The notes under the pieces are model-generated. The model saw only the letters and a list, made by a program, of their open reading frames with translations. It was not told the origin of the DNA and did no database searches. A stretch of 64,000 nt of DNA, from NCBI RefSeq assembly GCF_002250705.1, contig NZ_NMVP01000036.1, forward strand, positions 124,001 through 188,000, read 5' to 3'. This DNA is from Enemella evansiae (lineage in GTDB: Bacteria > Actinomycetota > Actinomycetes > Propionibacteriales > Propionibacteriaceae). The position numbers and the translations under genes were made by a program. Below are positions 43,006-50,921 of the stretch, one piece after another (the first letter of the stretch is position 1; each line of letters opens with the position of its first letter).

Positions 43006-44055
43006 TCAGATCGGCCGGGTTGGCGGCAACGTCAGCTCGGCGGTCACCACCGAAAGGTAGAAGGGCGCGGGAACGGGCGGTCGTCGACCGCTGAGGAGCC
43101 GTCTGGCCAGGAACCTCGGCCAGCGGGGCGCATCGCGGACGCCCGTCGCGTAGACGTAGCTGCGCCCGGCGGCGTGCAGGACCCCAGGGCCGTACGCACC
43201 GCGGGCGAAGACTCCCGGCATGCCGGGAGCGTCGGTGCGCAGCACATGCTCCGGTTCTGACCAGTCACCGCGATCGAGGCTGAGTTCGCTGGCGAAACTC
43301 ACCCACAGACCCTGCGGCGGGAAGCCACCGGTACCGAACAGGTCGGCACCGCGGGCGAGCACCATCAGCCAACCGTCCCCGGTCGGGGCCACCGCGTTGT
43401 CGAAGTAACCCTCATCCGGCCCGGCGAACACCCGCGGTTGCGACCAGGCCAGGCCGTCGGTGCTCTCGGCGACCCAGAGCTCGTAGTCGGGATGATCACC
43501 CGGCCCGATCTCGTGCGGATTGGCCTGGTACCACATCAGGTAGCGATCACCGTCGTGCACAACCAGTGGCTCCAGCACGCTCATCCGAGGCGGGGTGCCG
43601 GTGATCAGCGGTGCACCGCGGCGTACCCAACGACCATCGTGGAGTTCGAGCGCGCCGATGGCGTAGCTGCTCGTCGATCCGTACTGCTTCCGCGACGAGC
43701 GACCGGTGTAATAGACCCGTGCCGGTTGACCGGCGGCCGCGGGCACATACGACGGGGTATGCATGCCCGCCCCGTCCCAGGCACCCCTCGGCGGATCGGG
43801 CGCCAGCGGCAGGGCGCGGCCCTGCCGGTCCAGTTCGAACCGCCACGACCGACCCGCAGGGTCGGCTCCCGGGGTGAGTACCGCGGCGTACAACCGGTTG
43901 CGGAACGAGGTGCTAAACCCGCCGAGGAACATCGTCGGGCGCCCGTCGATCACGTGGACATCGGGGTCACCAAGACCCAGTACGCCGGGCGGCGTGGGGC
44001 CGTCGACCATGTCCCACAGAATCGTGATCTCGGACGGGGTGAGTTCATCGATCAC
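43006..44055 (-). CDS. Five-bladed beta-propeller protein (GH43/GH32-like)
   Basis: Encodes 349 residues from GTG 44055 (AGGAGG upstream). Repeated propeller blades are visible: PDVHVIDGRPTMFLGG, PSYVPAAAGQPARVYYTGRS, PLVVHDGDRYLMWYQANP, GYFDNAVAPTGDGWLMVLARG and GPGVLHAAGRSYVYATGV. The arrangement resembles GH43/GH62-type propellers, but I cannot place the catalytic acid residues with confidence and there is no signal peptide. It may be a carbohydrate hydrolase, a phosphorylase or a binding protein. Confidence 0.62.
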   Translation of the reverse strand: MIDELTPSEITILWDMVDGPTPPGVLGLGDPDVHVIDGRPTMFLGGFSTSFRNRLYAAVLTPGADPAGRSWRFELDRQGRALPLAPDPPRGAWDGAGMHTPSYVPAAAGQPARVYYTGRSSRKQYGSTSSYAIGALELHDGRWVRRGAPLITGTPPRMSVLEPLVVHDGDRYLMWYQANPHEIGPGDHPDYELWVAESTDGLAWSQPRVFAGPDEGYFDNAVAPTGDGWLMVLARGADLFGTGGFPPQGLWVSFASELSLDRGDWSEPEHVLRTDAPGMPGVFARGAYGPGVLHAAGRSYVYATGVRDAPRWPRFLARRLLSGRRPPVPAPFYLSVVTAELTLPPTRPI

Positions 44056-44171
44056 GGGCGACCTCCTGGGAATCGGACACACCGAATGGTGCGGACTCCC
44101 CTGCTCATCAGGTAGGTCGTTGCCGCAGAGCATAGTCGACCCGATCGAGCGACCCGAGTTGCCAGTTTTAG

Positions 44172-44185
44172 TTTAGTATCCTAAA
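44172..44185. promoter_or_regulatory. Candidate MarR operator and -10 region
   Basis: TTTAGTATCCTAAA: perfect 5-bp arms (TTTAG/CTAAA) around TATC, in an AT-rich spot of a GC-rich region. It contains a TAGTAT -10-like hexamer just before the ATG at 44194, consistent with autoregulation by the MarR gene downstream and with a leaderless or near-leaderless transcript. Confidence 0.65.
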
Positions 44186-44193
44186 TTAGATGC

Positions 44194-44508
44194 ATGACCA
44201 CAACCACTCGTGCCCGTCCGGCTCCCGCAGTGGGAGCGAAGAAGCCGCTCCGGTTCAAGATCGGGATCGGCCTGCTGATCCTCTATCCGTTCTTCTACCT
44301 GGTGATCCCGATCGCGGCCTTCCTGGCGATCGATGCCGGCCTCAAGGTCGCAATCGTCGGCGGCGTGCTCGCAGCCGCCGAGGTCGTCCTGCTCGCCGCA
44401 ATCGCCTGCGTCGGCAAGGAGGCCTTCCAGGCGATCAAGGCCAAGATCTTCCGGAAGAAGCTGGCCGCCAAGGAGCCGGTCACCGAGGGGGCCGGTCATG
44501 CCCGCTGA
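44194..44508 (+). CDS. Small two-TM membrane protein (transporter-suffix-domain type)
   Basis: Encodes 104 residues: a basic N-terminus, two TM helices (GLLILYPFFYLVIPIAAFLA and IVGGVLAAAEVVLLAAIAC) and a basic tail (AIKAKIFRKKLAAK). KIGIGLLILYPFFYLV matches the 'transporter suffix domain' small proteins that accompany MarR regulators. Its start lies too close to the promoter for a normal Shine-Dalgarno, suggesting a leaderless transcript. It overlaps the MarR gene by 11 bp. Confidence 0.78.
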   Translation: MTTTTRARPAPAVGAKKPLRFKIGIGLLILYPFFYLVIPIAAFLAIDAGLKVAIVGGVLAAAEVVLLAAIACVGKEAFQAIKAKIFRKKLAAKEPVTEGAGHAR

Positions 44509-44947
44509 GACCGAGGCGCGGGCGGCCGCGGCGCGGATCAACCAGCTCATCCTCGAGCTCTGGATCGAGACCGAGGGCCAGGGGCCGCAGTACCAGCACT
44601 CCGACTTCGAGCTCACCGGCCAGCAGCACGCCGTCCTGGAGCGGATCGCGAACGATCCGGAGATCACCTCGGCCCGGCTCGCCGCGGACCTCGGGGTGAC
44701 CAAGGGGGCGATCAGCCAGCACCTGGGCGTGCTCGAGAAGGGTGGGTACATCACCCGGCGGCGCAGCGAGCGCGATGGCCGCGTCCAGGTGCTCGAACTC
44801 CAACCGCGCGGGGTGGCCTATCGCGACGCGCTCCGGCGTTACGAGGAGTTCACGGTCGATCGCTATCTCGCCAAACTGTCCGCCGACGACATCGCCGAGA
44901 TCGTCGCCGCCCTGACGAAGCTCAAGTCCGCGTTCGCCAAGGAGTGA
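44498..44947 (+). CDS. MarR family winged-helix regulator
   Basis: Encodes 149 residues. Winged helix: TGQQHAVLERIANDPEITSARLAADLGVTKGAISQHLGVLEKGGYITRRRSERDGRVQVLELQPRG. The N- and C-terminal helices form the usual MarR dimer. It is co-transcribed with the small membrane protein and probably binds the TTTAG-TATC-CTAAA palindrome upstream. The ligand is unknown. Confidence 0.88.
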   Translation: MPAETEARAAAARINQLILELWIETEGQGPQYQHSDFELTGQQHAVLERIANDPEITSARLAADLGVTKGAISQHLGVLEKGGYITRRRSERDGRVQVLELQPRGVAYRDALRRYEEFTVDRYLAKLSADDIAEIVAALTKLKSAFAKE

Positions 44948-44957
44948 GTGGTGTGGG

Positions 44958-45082
44958 TGGTTCATCTCGACACGCACCCCGGGCTCCGCTTCGCTGCGCC
45001 CGGGGTGCTACTCGATGAACGTGGAACGTGGGCAACCGCGCTCCGCTTCGCTGCGCCCGGGGTGCTACTCGATGAACGTGTC
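44958..45082. repeat. Two type-B hairpin repeats
   Basis: Two units: GGTTCATCTCGACACGCACCCCGGG...GCCCGGGGTGCTACTCGATGAACGTG and a second partial one. The stem is GCACCCCGGGC/GCCCGGGGTGC with a CGCTTCGCTG loop. The second unit encodes the last residues (DTFIE) and TAG stop of the hydrolase gene on the minus strand. Confidence 0.82.
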
Positions 45083-46045
45083 GTGGGGGCCGTAGGCGGT
45101 GAGCCAGCGGTCGATCTCGGCGAAGACCTTGGCGCGGACGGGGGCGCCGGAGAGCACCAGGTCGTGCATCCCGTCGGCGATCCGGACGACCGTGACGTGC
45201 GGGCCCAGCCTGGTGGCCCGAGCGGCGATCTGCTCGACGTCGAGGACGATGTCGGCCTTGGTCAGTTCATCGGACCAGCGGCGGGCGAAGCTGGTCCGGG
45301 TGGAGGCCAGCACCAGCACCGGGCAGTCGATGTGCAACCCGGCGGCGATCCGGGCATGGCCCTGCAGCACCGCGCGCAGCCACCCCACGCGTACCGGGGT
45401 CGACGGGGTCGATTTCAGCGAGAGGTCGTAGTCCCACTCCCCGCCCTCGCTGGCATGCAGTGCCCGCTTGTAGAAGCCGGCGTCCGGCAGCGGCAGCACG
45501 GTCGTCGGTCGCTGCCCGCCGAGCGCGTTGACCAGCGGCGCGCCGAGGGCCCGCACCAGGGAGGAGCCCTGCAGATCCAGCCAGGGTGAGTTGAGCACCA
45601 CCGCGGTGAACCGCCCGGGCCGCGAATCGGCGTAGAGGGACGCCACCAGTCCACCGGTTGAGTGCCCCATCAGCACGAGTTGATCATGATCTTCCATGAT
45701 CAACTCGACGGCGGCATCCAGTTCCTCGGCGTACGCCCCGAGGTCGGTGGTGAAGCCCATCAGCTGGCCCTCGGACCATGATCGGCCATAACGGCGCAGA
45801 TCCAGGGCGTGGAAGGCGTACCCCTGCGCGGCCCAGTGCTCGGCCAGATGCCGCTGGAAGAAATAGTCGTTCCAACCGTGCACGTAGAGCACGGCCGCCC
45901 GCGTCTCCGGGCGGCGCTGGGGGCGTACCAGCACCGCCCGGAGATCTTCACTGGGATCGATCTCCGGCTCCGGTCGCAGCGGCAGCACCGTCTGCTCGAA
46001 ATCGGTCAGCAGATCAGGTACCCACGTGCGCACGGGGCCCATCAT
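45065..46045 (-). CDS. Alpha/beta hydrolase (lysophospholipase/monoacylglycerol-lipase-like)
   Basis: Encodes 326 residues with the Hydrolase_4 fold: YVHGWNDYFFQRHLAEHWAAQGYAFHALDLRRYGRS, nucleophile elbow MGHSTGG, and a C-terminal IADGMHDLVLSG carrying the catalytic His. Such enzymes hydrolyse monoacylglycerols, lysophospholipids or related esters. No signal peptide, so cytosolic. The last few residues and the stop codon come from a type-B repeat, implying a repeat-modified C-terminus. Confidence 0.85.
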   Translation of the reverse strand: MMGPVRTWVPDLLTDFEQTVLPLRPEPEIDPSEDLRAVLVRPQRRPETRAAVLYVHGWNDYFFQRHLAEHWAAQGYAFHALDLRRYGRSWSEGQLMGFTTDLGAYAEELDAAVELIMEDHDQLVLMGHSTGGLVASLYADSRPGRFTAVVLNSPWLDLQGSSLVRALGAPLVNALGGQRPTTVLPLPDAGFYKRALHASEGGEWDYDLSLKSTPSTPVRVGWLRAVLQGHARIAAGLHIDCPVLVLASTRTSFARRWSDELTKADIVLDVEQIAARATRLGPHVTVVRIADGMHDLVLSGAPVRAKVFAEIDRWLTAYGPHDTFIE

Positions 46046-46046
46046 G

Positions 46047-47915
46047 TCAGCTACGGGAGTTCGCGACCTCGTCGAAACTCTTGCGCAGCACCGGGTTCAA
46101 CCCGCCGTTGGGATTCTTGCTGCCGGACCGCTTCGGCAGCGGCACCGACTTCCCGTCGACCGGGCCGGCGAACGGATAGACGGCCGAGTCCTCCGGCAGC
46201 GGCGAGGTGCCGCAGATCTGGTCCCTGCCGGGCAGTTCCCCGGTGAACAGGAACCGGTCACCGATCTCCTCGACGCACTGCGACTGCGAACCGACGTACT
46301 GTCCGTGCTCGCCCTCGTCGTCGATCCCGATGAAGCGCGCCCGCTCACCGAGCCGCTTGCGGGTCCGCTCGGCACCCTCGTAGGCGGTGGCCGGATCCAG
46401 CTCGCTCTGCACCATCAGCACCCGCGGGGATTCCTTCAGATCGATGCGGCGGTCCTGCGGTGCGTACTGCCAGTAGGCGCACATCGGGACGCCGTTCATG
46501 TAGCCGTAGAACGGGTACTTCTGCGCCATCCGGTCGGCCTCGCGGAGATAGAACCGGCTGTCTTTGGACCACGCGGTGTCGTTGCAGCGCACCACGGTGC
46601 CGATCGCACCCAGATTCACCTCGGGCGAGGCGGCGTCGTTGCGGGCGTTCGCCAGGATGCTGCGCCGATCCTGGGTCACCTCGGCGGTGGCCGCGGTCGC
46701 CGAGCTGGCCTGGCTGGCGACCCGGTACCGGGCCTTCATGTTGGCGAGCGTCTCGTACGCCTGCAGGTCCGGGGAGATCCGCGCCCAGGCGGCCTCCACG
46801 TGCCGCGCCTCGATCCGGCCGGAATCGGACGGCGAGCGGACGTACTCCTCGTGCACCAGGATGTCGAGCAGCGCCCGGATGAACCGGGTGTTGCTGTAGA
46901 TGTCGGAGTAGATGTTGCCGTCCAGCCCCTCGGCAGCGACCTGGCTGTCCCGCTCCTTCACCAGCGACACCAGCCCGCCGCGGATGCTCTCGTACCGGGC
47001 CAGCACCTGCTCCGGCGTACCGCCCAGACCGTCGCGCACCTGGCCGTTCTGCCGGGCGATCCAACCGAACAGCTGGTCGCGGCGCCGCTGCCCGGAGAAC
47101 GGGTCGAAGTTCACGTTCAGCCACTGGGTGTTGGCGAAGTCCATGTTGGAGTCCAGCACGAACCGCCCGACCCGCTCGGGGTAGGTGTCGGCGTACCAGC
47201 CGCCGAGCCAGGTGCCGTAGGAGTAGCCGACGAAGTTGAGCTGGCGGGCCTGCAGCAGCGCGCGCACCAGATCCATGTCATAGACGGTCTGCTGGGTGGA
47301 TACGAACGGCGCGAACTCGGTCGCACTGCACGCCTTGGCCAGCAGCTGCGCCTCGGCGATCTCGGCGGTGTGCGTCTGCTGGGTGCGCTCGCGGCGGTCC
47401 GGGGTGGTCGGCAGCGCATCCAGCTCGGCCTGGCTGGTCAGACAGCGCAACGCCTCGGAGCGGCCGAAGCCACGCGGGTCCAGACCGACCAGATCGAAGT
47501 CTTTGAACAGCTGCGGCTTCTGTGCGCCCAGGCCGGCCGACACCGAGAGCCCCGCCCCGCCCGGGCCGCCCGGGTTGGACATCAGCAACCCCTTCGAGCT
47601 GCCGGTGGCCCGGCTGTAGGCGATCGCCACCTTGATGTCGGGATGCGCCGTGGGATTGTTCCAGTCCATCGGCGCGGTGATCGTCGCGCAGTTGGTGGTC
47701 GGCGCGTCCGGGACGCTCGCCTTGACGGCAGCATCGAACGAGCACGGTGCCCAGGTGATCTGCTGCTGCAGATATTTCGCCGGGATCGCCGGACGCGGCG
47801 GGTCCTTCGGCGCGGCCGCCTGGGCCGGAACGGTGACGAGCAATGGGGTGACCAGACCGAGGCCGACGGCGACGACGGCGGCGGTCAGGCCCCTGCGGCG
47901 TGCGCTGGGGAACAC
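46047..47915 (-). CDS. Secreted S33-type alpha/beta hydrolase (tripeptidyl aminopeptidase-like)
   Basis: Encodes 622 residues with a signal peptide (about 1-33, ending AQAAA). The first half has SNPGGPGGAG (oxyanion loop), LVGLDPRGFGRSEALRC, the nucleophile motif GYSYGTWLGGWYADTYPERV, then a long helical insert. The C-terminal part has the TAP-like region with VLMVQSELDPATAYEGAER (Asp) and DEGEHGQY (His). It is related to Streptomyces tripeptidyl aminopeptidases and mycobacterial carboxylesterases; extracellular peptide or ester hydrolysis is likely. It ends 1 bp from the upstream hydrolase gene. Confidence 0.88.
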   Translation of the reverse strand: MFPSARRRGLTAAVVAVGLGLVTPLLVTVPAQAAAPKDPPRPAIPAKYLQQQITWAPCSFDAAVKASVPDAPTTNCATITAPMDWNNPTAHPDIKVAIAYSRATGSSKGLLMSNPGGPGGAGLSVSAGLGAQKPQLFKDFDLVGLDPRGFGRSEALRCLTSQAELDALPTTPDRRERTQQTHTAEIAEAQLLAKACSATEFAPFVSTQQTVYDMDLVRALLQARQLNFVGYSYGTWLGGWYADTYPERVGRFVLDSNMDFANTQWLNVNFDPFSGQRRRDQLFGWIARQNGQVRDGLGGTPEQVLARYESIRGGLVSLVKERDSQVAAEGLDGNIYSDIYSNTRFIRALLDILVHEEYVRSPSDSGRIEARHVEAAWARISPDLQAYETLANMKARYRVASQASSATAATAEVTQDRRSILANARNDAASPEVNLGAIGTVVRCNDTAWSKDSRFYLREADRMAQKYPFYGYMNGVPMCAYWQYAPQDRRIDLKESPRVLMVQSELDPATAYEGAERTRKRLGERARFIGIDDEGEHGQYVGSQSQCVEEIGDRFLFTGELPGRDQICGTSPLPEDSAVYPFAGPVDGKSVPLPKRSGSKNPNGGLNPVLRKSFDEVANSRS

Positions 47916-47996
47916 TGGGATCTCCTTGCTGGGGTGGGTGAGATTCCCGTCACCCTAGCGAAGGAGGTGAACCGTCGAACAGGGGGCCCGATCAAC

Positions 47997-48016
47997 CGGC
48001 GGTCAGTCGACCGCCG
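47997..48016 (-). terminator. Hairpin terminator after DUF3073
   Basis: CGGCGGTC-AGTC-GACCGCCG: perfect 8-bp stem with a 4-base loop, beginning 4 bp after the stop of the DUF3073 gene. No U-tract. Confidence 0.6.
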
Positions 48017-48019
48017 CGG

Positions 48020-48250
48020 TCATCCGGACTTGCGGAGGTCCCCGTAGCCGTCGTCGTAGCGATCATCCTCGTACTGCGCCGCCAGATCGGCGTACGCGTC
48101 GGGAATCTCCGGGTGGTCGGTGTCTCGCTCATCGGCGGACTCGCCTCCCCGCAGTTCGCGCTCCAGCGAGGTGAAGTCCGTGTCCACCGACCGGTACTTC
48201 AACTCACGAGCCACTTTGGTCTGCTTCGCCTTTGCACGGCCGCGCCCCAT
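48020..48250 (-). CDS. DUF3073 family protein
   Basis: Encodes 76 residues: MGRGRAKAKQTKVARELKY, then SVDTDFTSLERELRGGE and an acidic tail. The basic head followed by an acidic tail is the hallmark of DUF3073, a small actinobacterial protein normally found next to purM, as here (106 bp downstream). The start at 48250 has GAGGGGG upstream. The function is unknown; a link to purine synthesis is suggested only by synteny. Confidence 0.92.
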   Translation of the reverse strand: MGRGRAKAKQTKVARELKYRSVDTDFTSLERELRGGESADERDTDHPEIPDAYADLAAQYEDDRYDDGYGDLRKSG

Positions 48251-48356
48251 TGGGTCGACCCCCTCGCATGTCGTTCGCGGTCTTACCGCGGCATTGTCAG
48301 ATAAATGTCGTGGTGACAGATTACCCAACGATCCGCACCTGACCAACACGGCCCGC

Positions 48357-49427
48357 TCAGCGAGCCGCGTGTTCTCCGACCAGTTGGACACCGCCCTCGC
48401 CACCGGCGGTGACGCGGCCGATCACCCGGGCGGGTACGCCCCGGTCGGCCAGTACGCCGACCGCGCGGTCGGCCGCGGATTCCGGCAGCACCGCGACCAT
48501 TCCGACCCCCATGTTCAGGGTCGCCTCGATGTCGGCATCGCTGAGCCCGCCGACCTGTTGGACCAGGCCGAAGATCGGCGCGGGCTGCCAGGCGGTGCGG
48601 TCGATGGTGACACCGACACCCGCGGGCAGCACCCGGGCGAGGTTGTTGGCCAGGCCGCCGCCGGTGATGTGGCTCAGCGCGTGCACCTCGACGGCGTTGA
48701 TCAGCGCGAGGACGTCCTTGGCGTACACCCGGGTCGGGGTGATCAGCTCCTCACCGAGGGTGCGGCCGAGTTCGGGCACCTCGCGATCCAGTGCCCAGCC
48801 GGCCTGCTGCAGCAGCACGTGGCGGACCAGCGAATAGCCGTTGGAGTGCAGCCCGGAGGAGTCCATCGCCAGGATCACATCCCCGGGCCGGATCCGGTCG
48901 GCGCCGAGGATCGAATCCTTCTCGACCACCCCGGTGGTGGCGCCGGCGACGTCGTATTCGTCGGGCTCCAGCAGCCCCGGATGTTCCGCGGTCTCACCGC
49001 CGAGCAGTGCACAACCGGCCTGCTCGCAGGCGGCCGCGATGCCACCGACGATGGCGGCGATCCGCTCGGGTACCAGCTTGCCGGTGGCGATGTAGTCGGT
49101 GACGAACAGCGGCTCGGCGCCGCAGACGACCAGGTCGTCGACGAGCATGCCGATCAGGTCGAAGCCGATCGTGTCGTGGCGGTCCATGGCCTGGGCGATG
49201 GCGACCTTGGTGCCGACCCCGTCGGTGGAGGTGGCCAGCACCGGATGCCGGTACGCCTGCAGCGCGGCCGCGTCGAAGAAGCCGGCGAAGCCGCCGAGCC
49301 CGCCGAGCACCTCGGGCCGGTGGGTGCGGGCCACCGAGGCCTTCATCAGCTGGACCGCACGGTCCCCCGCCTCGATGTCGACGCCCGCGGCGGCGTACGC
49401 GGAGGGGGCGGAACGGGTGTCAGGCAT
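48357..49427 (-). CDS. purM: Phosphoribosylformylglycinamidine cyclo-ligase
   Basis: Encodes 356 residues. PurM catalyses the ATP-dependent closure of formylglycinamidine ribotide to aminoimidazole ribotide (step 5 of purine synthesis). Visible: YAAAGVDIEAGDRAV, the GVGTKVAIAQ loop, DDLVVCGAEPLFVTDYIA, LLGGETAEHPG and HITGGGLANNLARVLP. Length is standard. The start overlaps the purF 3' end by 8 bp, so the pair is translated together. Confidence 0.97.
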   Translation of the reverse strand: MPDTRSAPSAYAAAGVDIEAGDRAVQLMKASVARTHRPEVLGGLGGFAGFFDAAALQAYRHPVLATSTDGVGTKVAIAQAMDRHDTIGFDLIGMLVDDLVVCGAEPLFVTDYIATGKLVPERIAAIVGGIAAACEQAGCALLGGETAEHPGLLEPDEYDVAGATTGVVEKDSILGADRIRPGDVILAMDSSGLHSNGYSLVRHVLLQQAGWALDREVPELGRTLGEELITPTRVYAKDVLALINAVEVHALSHITGGGLANNLARVLPAGVGVTIDRTAWQPAPIFGLVQQVGGLSDADIEATLNMGVGMVAVLPESAADRAVGVLADRGVPARVIGRVTAGGEGGVQLVGEHAAR

Positions 49428-50907
49428 CGGCGTCCTCGTATTCGATCTCGTCCAGGGCGGGTTGCAGGTTCTCCCGGACGGCGGCCGGGACGGGCACGGG
49501 ATAGACCCCGTCGAAGCAGGCCCGGCACAGGTCGTCCTTGGGCTGGTGGCTGGCCTGGATCAGGCCCTCCAGGGAGACGAAGCCGAGCGAGTCGGCGCCG
49601 ATGGCGGTGCACATCTCCTCGACGCTCATCCCGGGGGCGAGCAGCTCGGCACGGCTGGCGAAGTCGATGCCGTAGAAGCAGGGCCACTGCACCGGCGGCG
49701 CGGAGATCCGCACGTGCACCTCCTTGGCGCCGGCCTGGCGCAGCATCGCCACCACCTGGCGCTGGGTATTGCCGCGCACGATGGTGTCGTCGACCACCAC
49801 CAGCCGCTTGCCCTCGACCACATCGCGCAACGGGTTCAGCTTCAACCGGATGCCGAGCTGGCGGATGGTCTGGCTGGGTTGGATGAAGGTACGCCCGACA
49901 TAGGCGTTGCGGACCAGGCCCTGGCCGTAGGGAATGCCGGACTGGTCGGCGTACCCGATCGCCGCCGGCGTACCGGACTCCGGGGTGGGGATCACCAGAT
50001 CCGCCTCGGCCGGTTGCTCGGTGGCCAGGATCTTGCCGACCTTGACCCGCACGTTGTGCACCCGGCGGCCCTCGAGCAGGGTGTCGGGGCGGGAGAGATA
50101 GACGTATTCGAAGAGGCAGTGCTTGGGCCGCGCCTCGGCGAACCGGACACTGCGCAGGCCGTCGGCGTCGATCATGATCAACTCACCGGGTTCGACATCG
50201 CGGACATAGGTCGCGCCGACGATGTCCAGGGCGGCGGTCTCCGAGGCGACCACCCAGCCGCGCTCCAGCCGGCCCAGTGCCAACGGCCGGATGCCCTGCG
50301 GATCGCGGGCGGCGTACACCGTCTGTTCATCCATGAACACCAGGCAGAACGCGCCCTGCAGCCGCGGCAGCACCTGCAGCGCGGCCTCTTCCAGGGGCAG
50401 GTCGTCGAAGGTGGCCAGCAGTGCGGTGACGATCGAGGTGTCGTTGGTGGAGTCCATCCGCTCCTTGTGCGGCACCGGTTCGCTGGAGCGTTCGGCGAGC
50501 CAGGCCTCCAGCTCGTCGGTATTGGTCAGATTGCCGTTGTGGCCGAGCGCCAGCCCGCCGCGGGCGGTGGAGCGGAAGGTCGGCTGGGCGTTGTGCCAGA
50601 CGCTCGCCCCGGTCGTCGAATAGCGGGCGTGCCCGATCGCCAGATGACCGTTGAGGGAGTTCAAGGTGGCCTCGTCGAAGACCTGGGAGACCAGCCCCAT
50701 GTCCTTGAAGACCATGATCTGGCGGCCGTTGGAGACCGCGATCCCGGCCGACTCCTGGCCGCGGTGCTGCAGCGCATAGAGGCCGTAGTAGGTGAGTTTG
50801 GCCACCTCTTCGCCGGGGGCCCAGACGCCGAAGACACCGCAGGCGTCCTGGGGTCCGCGGTCGGCAGGATCGAGCTCGTGGGTCAACCGGCCGTCAGCGC
50901 GAAGCAC
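49420..50907 (-). CDS. purF: Amidophosphoribosyltransferase
   Basis: Encodes 495 residues. PurF converts PRPP and glutamine to phosphoribosylamine, the first committed step of purine synthesis. The glutaminase catalytic cysteine is Cys23 in DACGVFGVWAPG after a 22-residue propeptide that must be removed. The PRPP-binding loop is VVVDDTIVRGNT, and later ISAPPVQWPCFYGIDFAS carries cysteines typical of the iron-sulfur class. It starts at GTG 50907. purF-purM-DUF3073 is a conserved actinobacterial order. Confidence 0.97.
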   Translation of the reverse strand: MLRADGRLTHELDPADRGPQDACGVFGVWAPGEEVAKLTYYGLYALQHRGQESAGIAVSNGRQIMVFKDMGLVSQVFDEATLNSLNGHLAIGHARYSTTGASVWHNAQPTFRSTARGGLALGHNGNLTNTDELEAWLAERSSEPVPHKERMDSTNDTSIVTALLATFDDLPLEEAALQVLPRLQGAFCLVFMDEQTVYAARDPQGIRPLALGRLERGWVVASETAALDIVGATYVRDVEPGELIMIDADGLRSVRFAEARPKHCLFEYVYLSRPDTLLEGRRVHNVRVKVGKILATEQPAEADLVIPTPESGTPAAIGYADQSGIPYGQGLVRNAYVGRTFIQPSQTIRQLGIRLKLNPLRDVVEGKRLVVVDDTIVRGNTQRQVVAMLRQAGAKEVHVRISAPPVQWPCFYGIDFASRAELLAPGMSVEEMCTAIGADSLGFVSLEGLIQASHQPKDDLCRACFDGVYPVPVPAAVRENLQPALDEIEYEDADA

Positions 50908-50921
50908 CCGGCAAGCCTACC

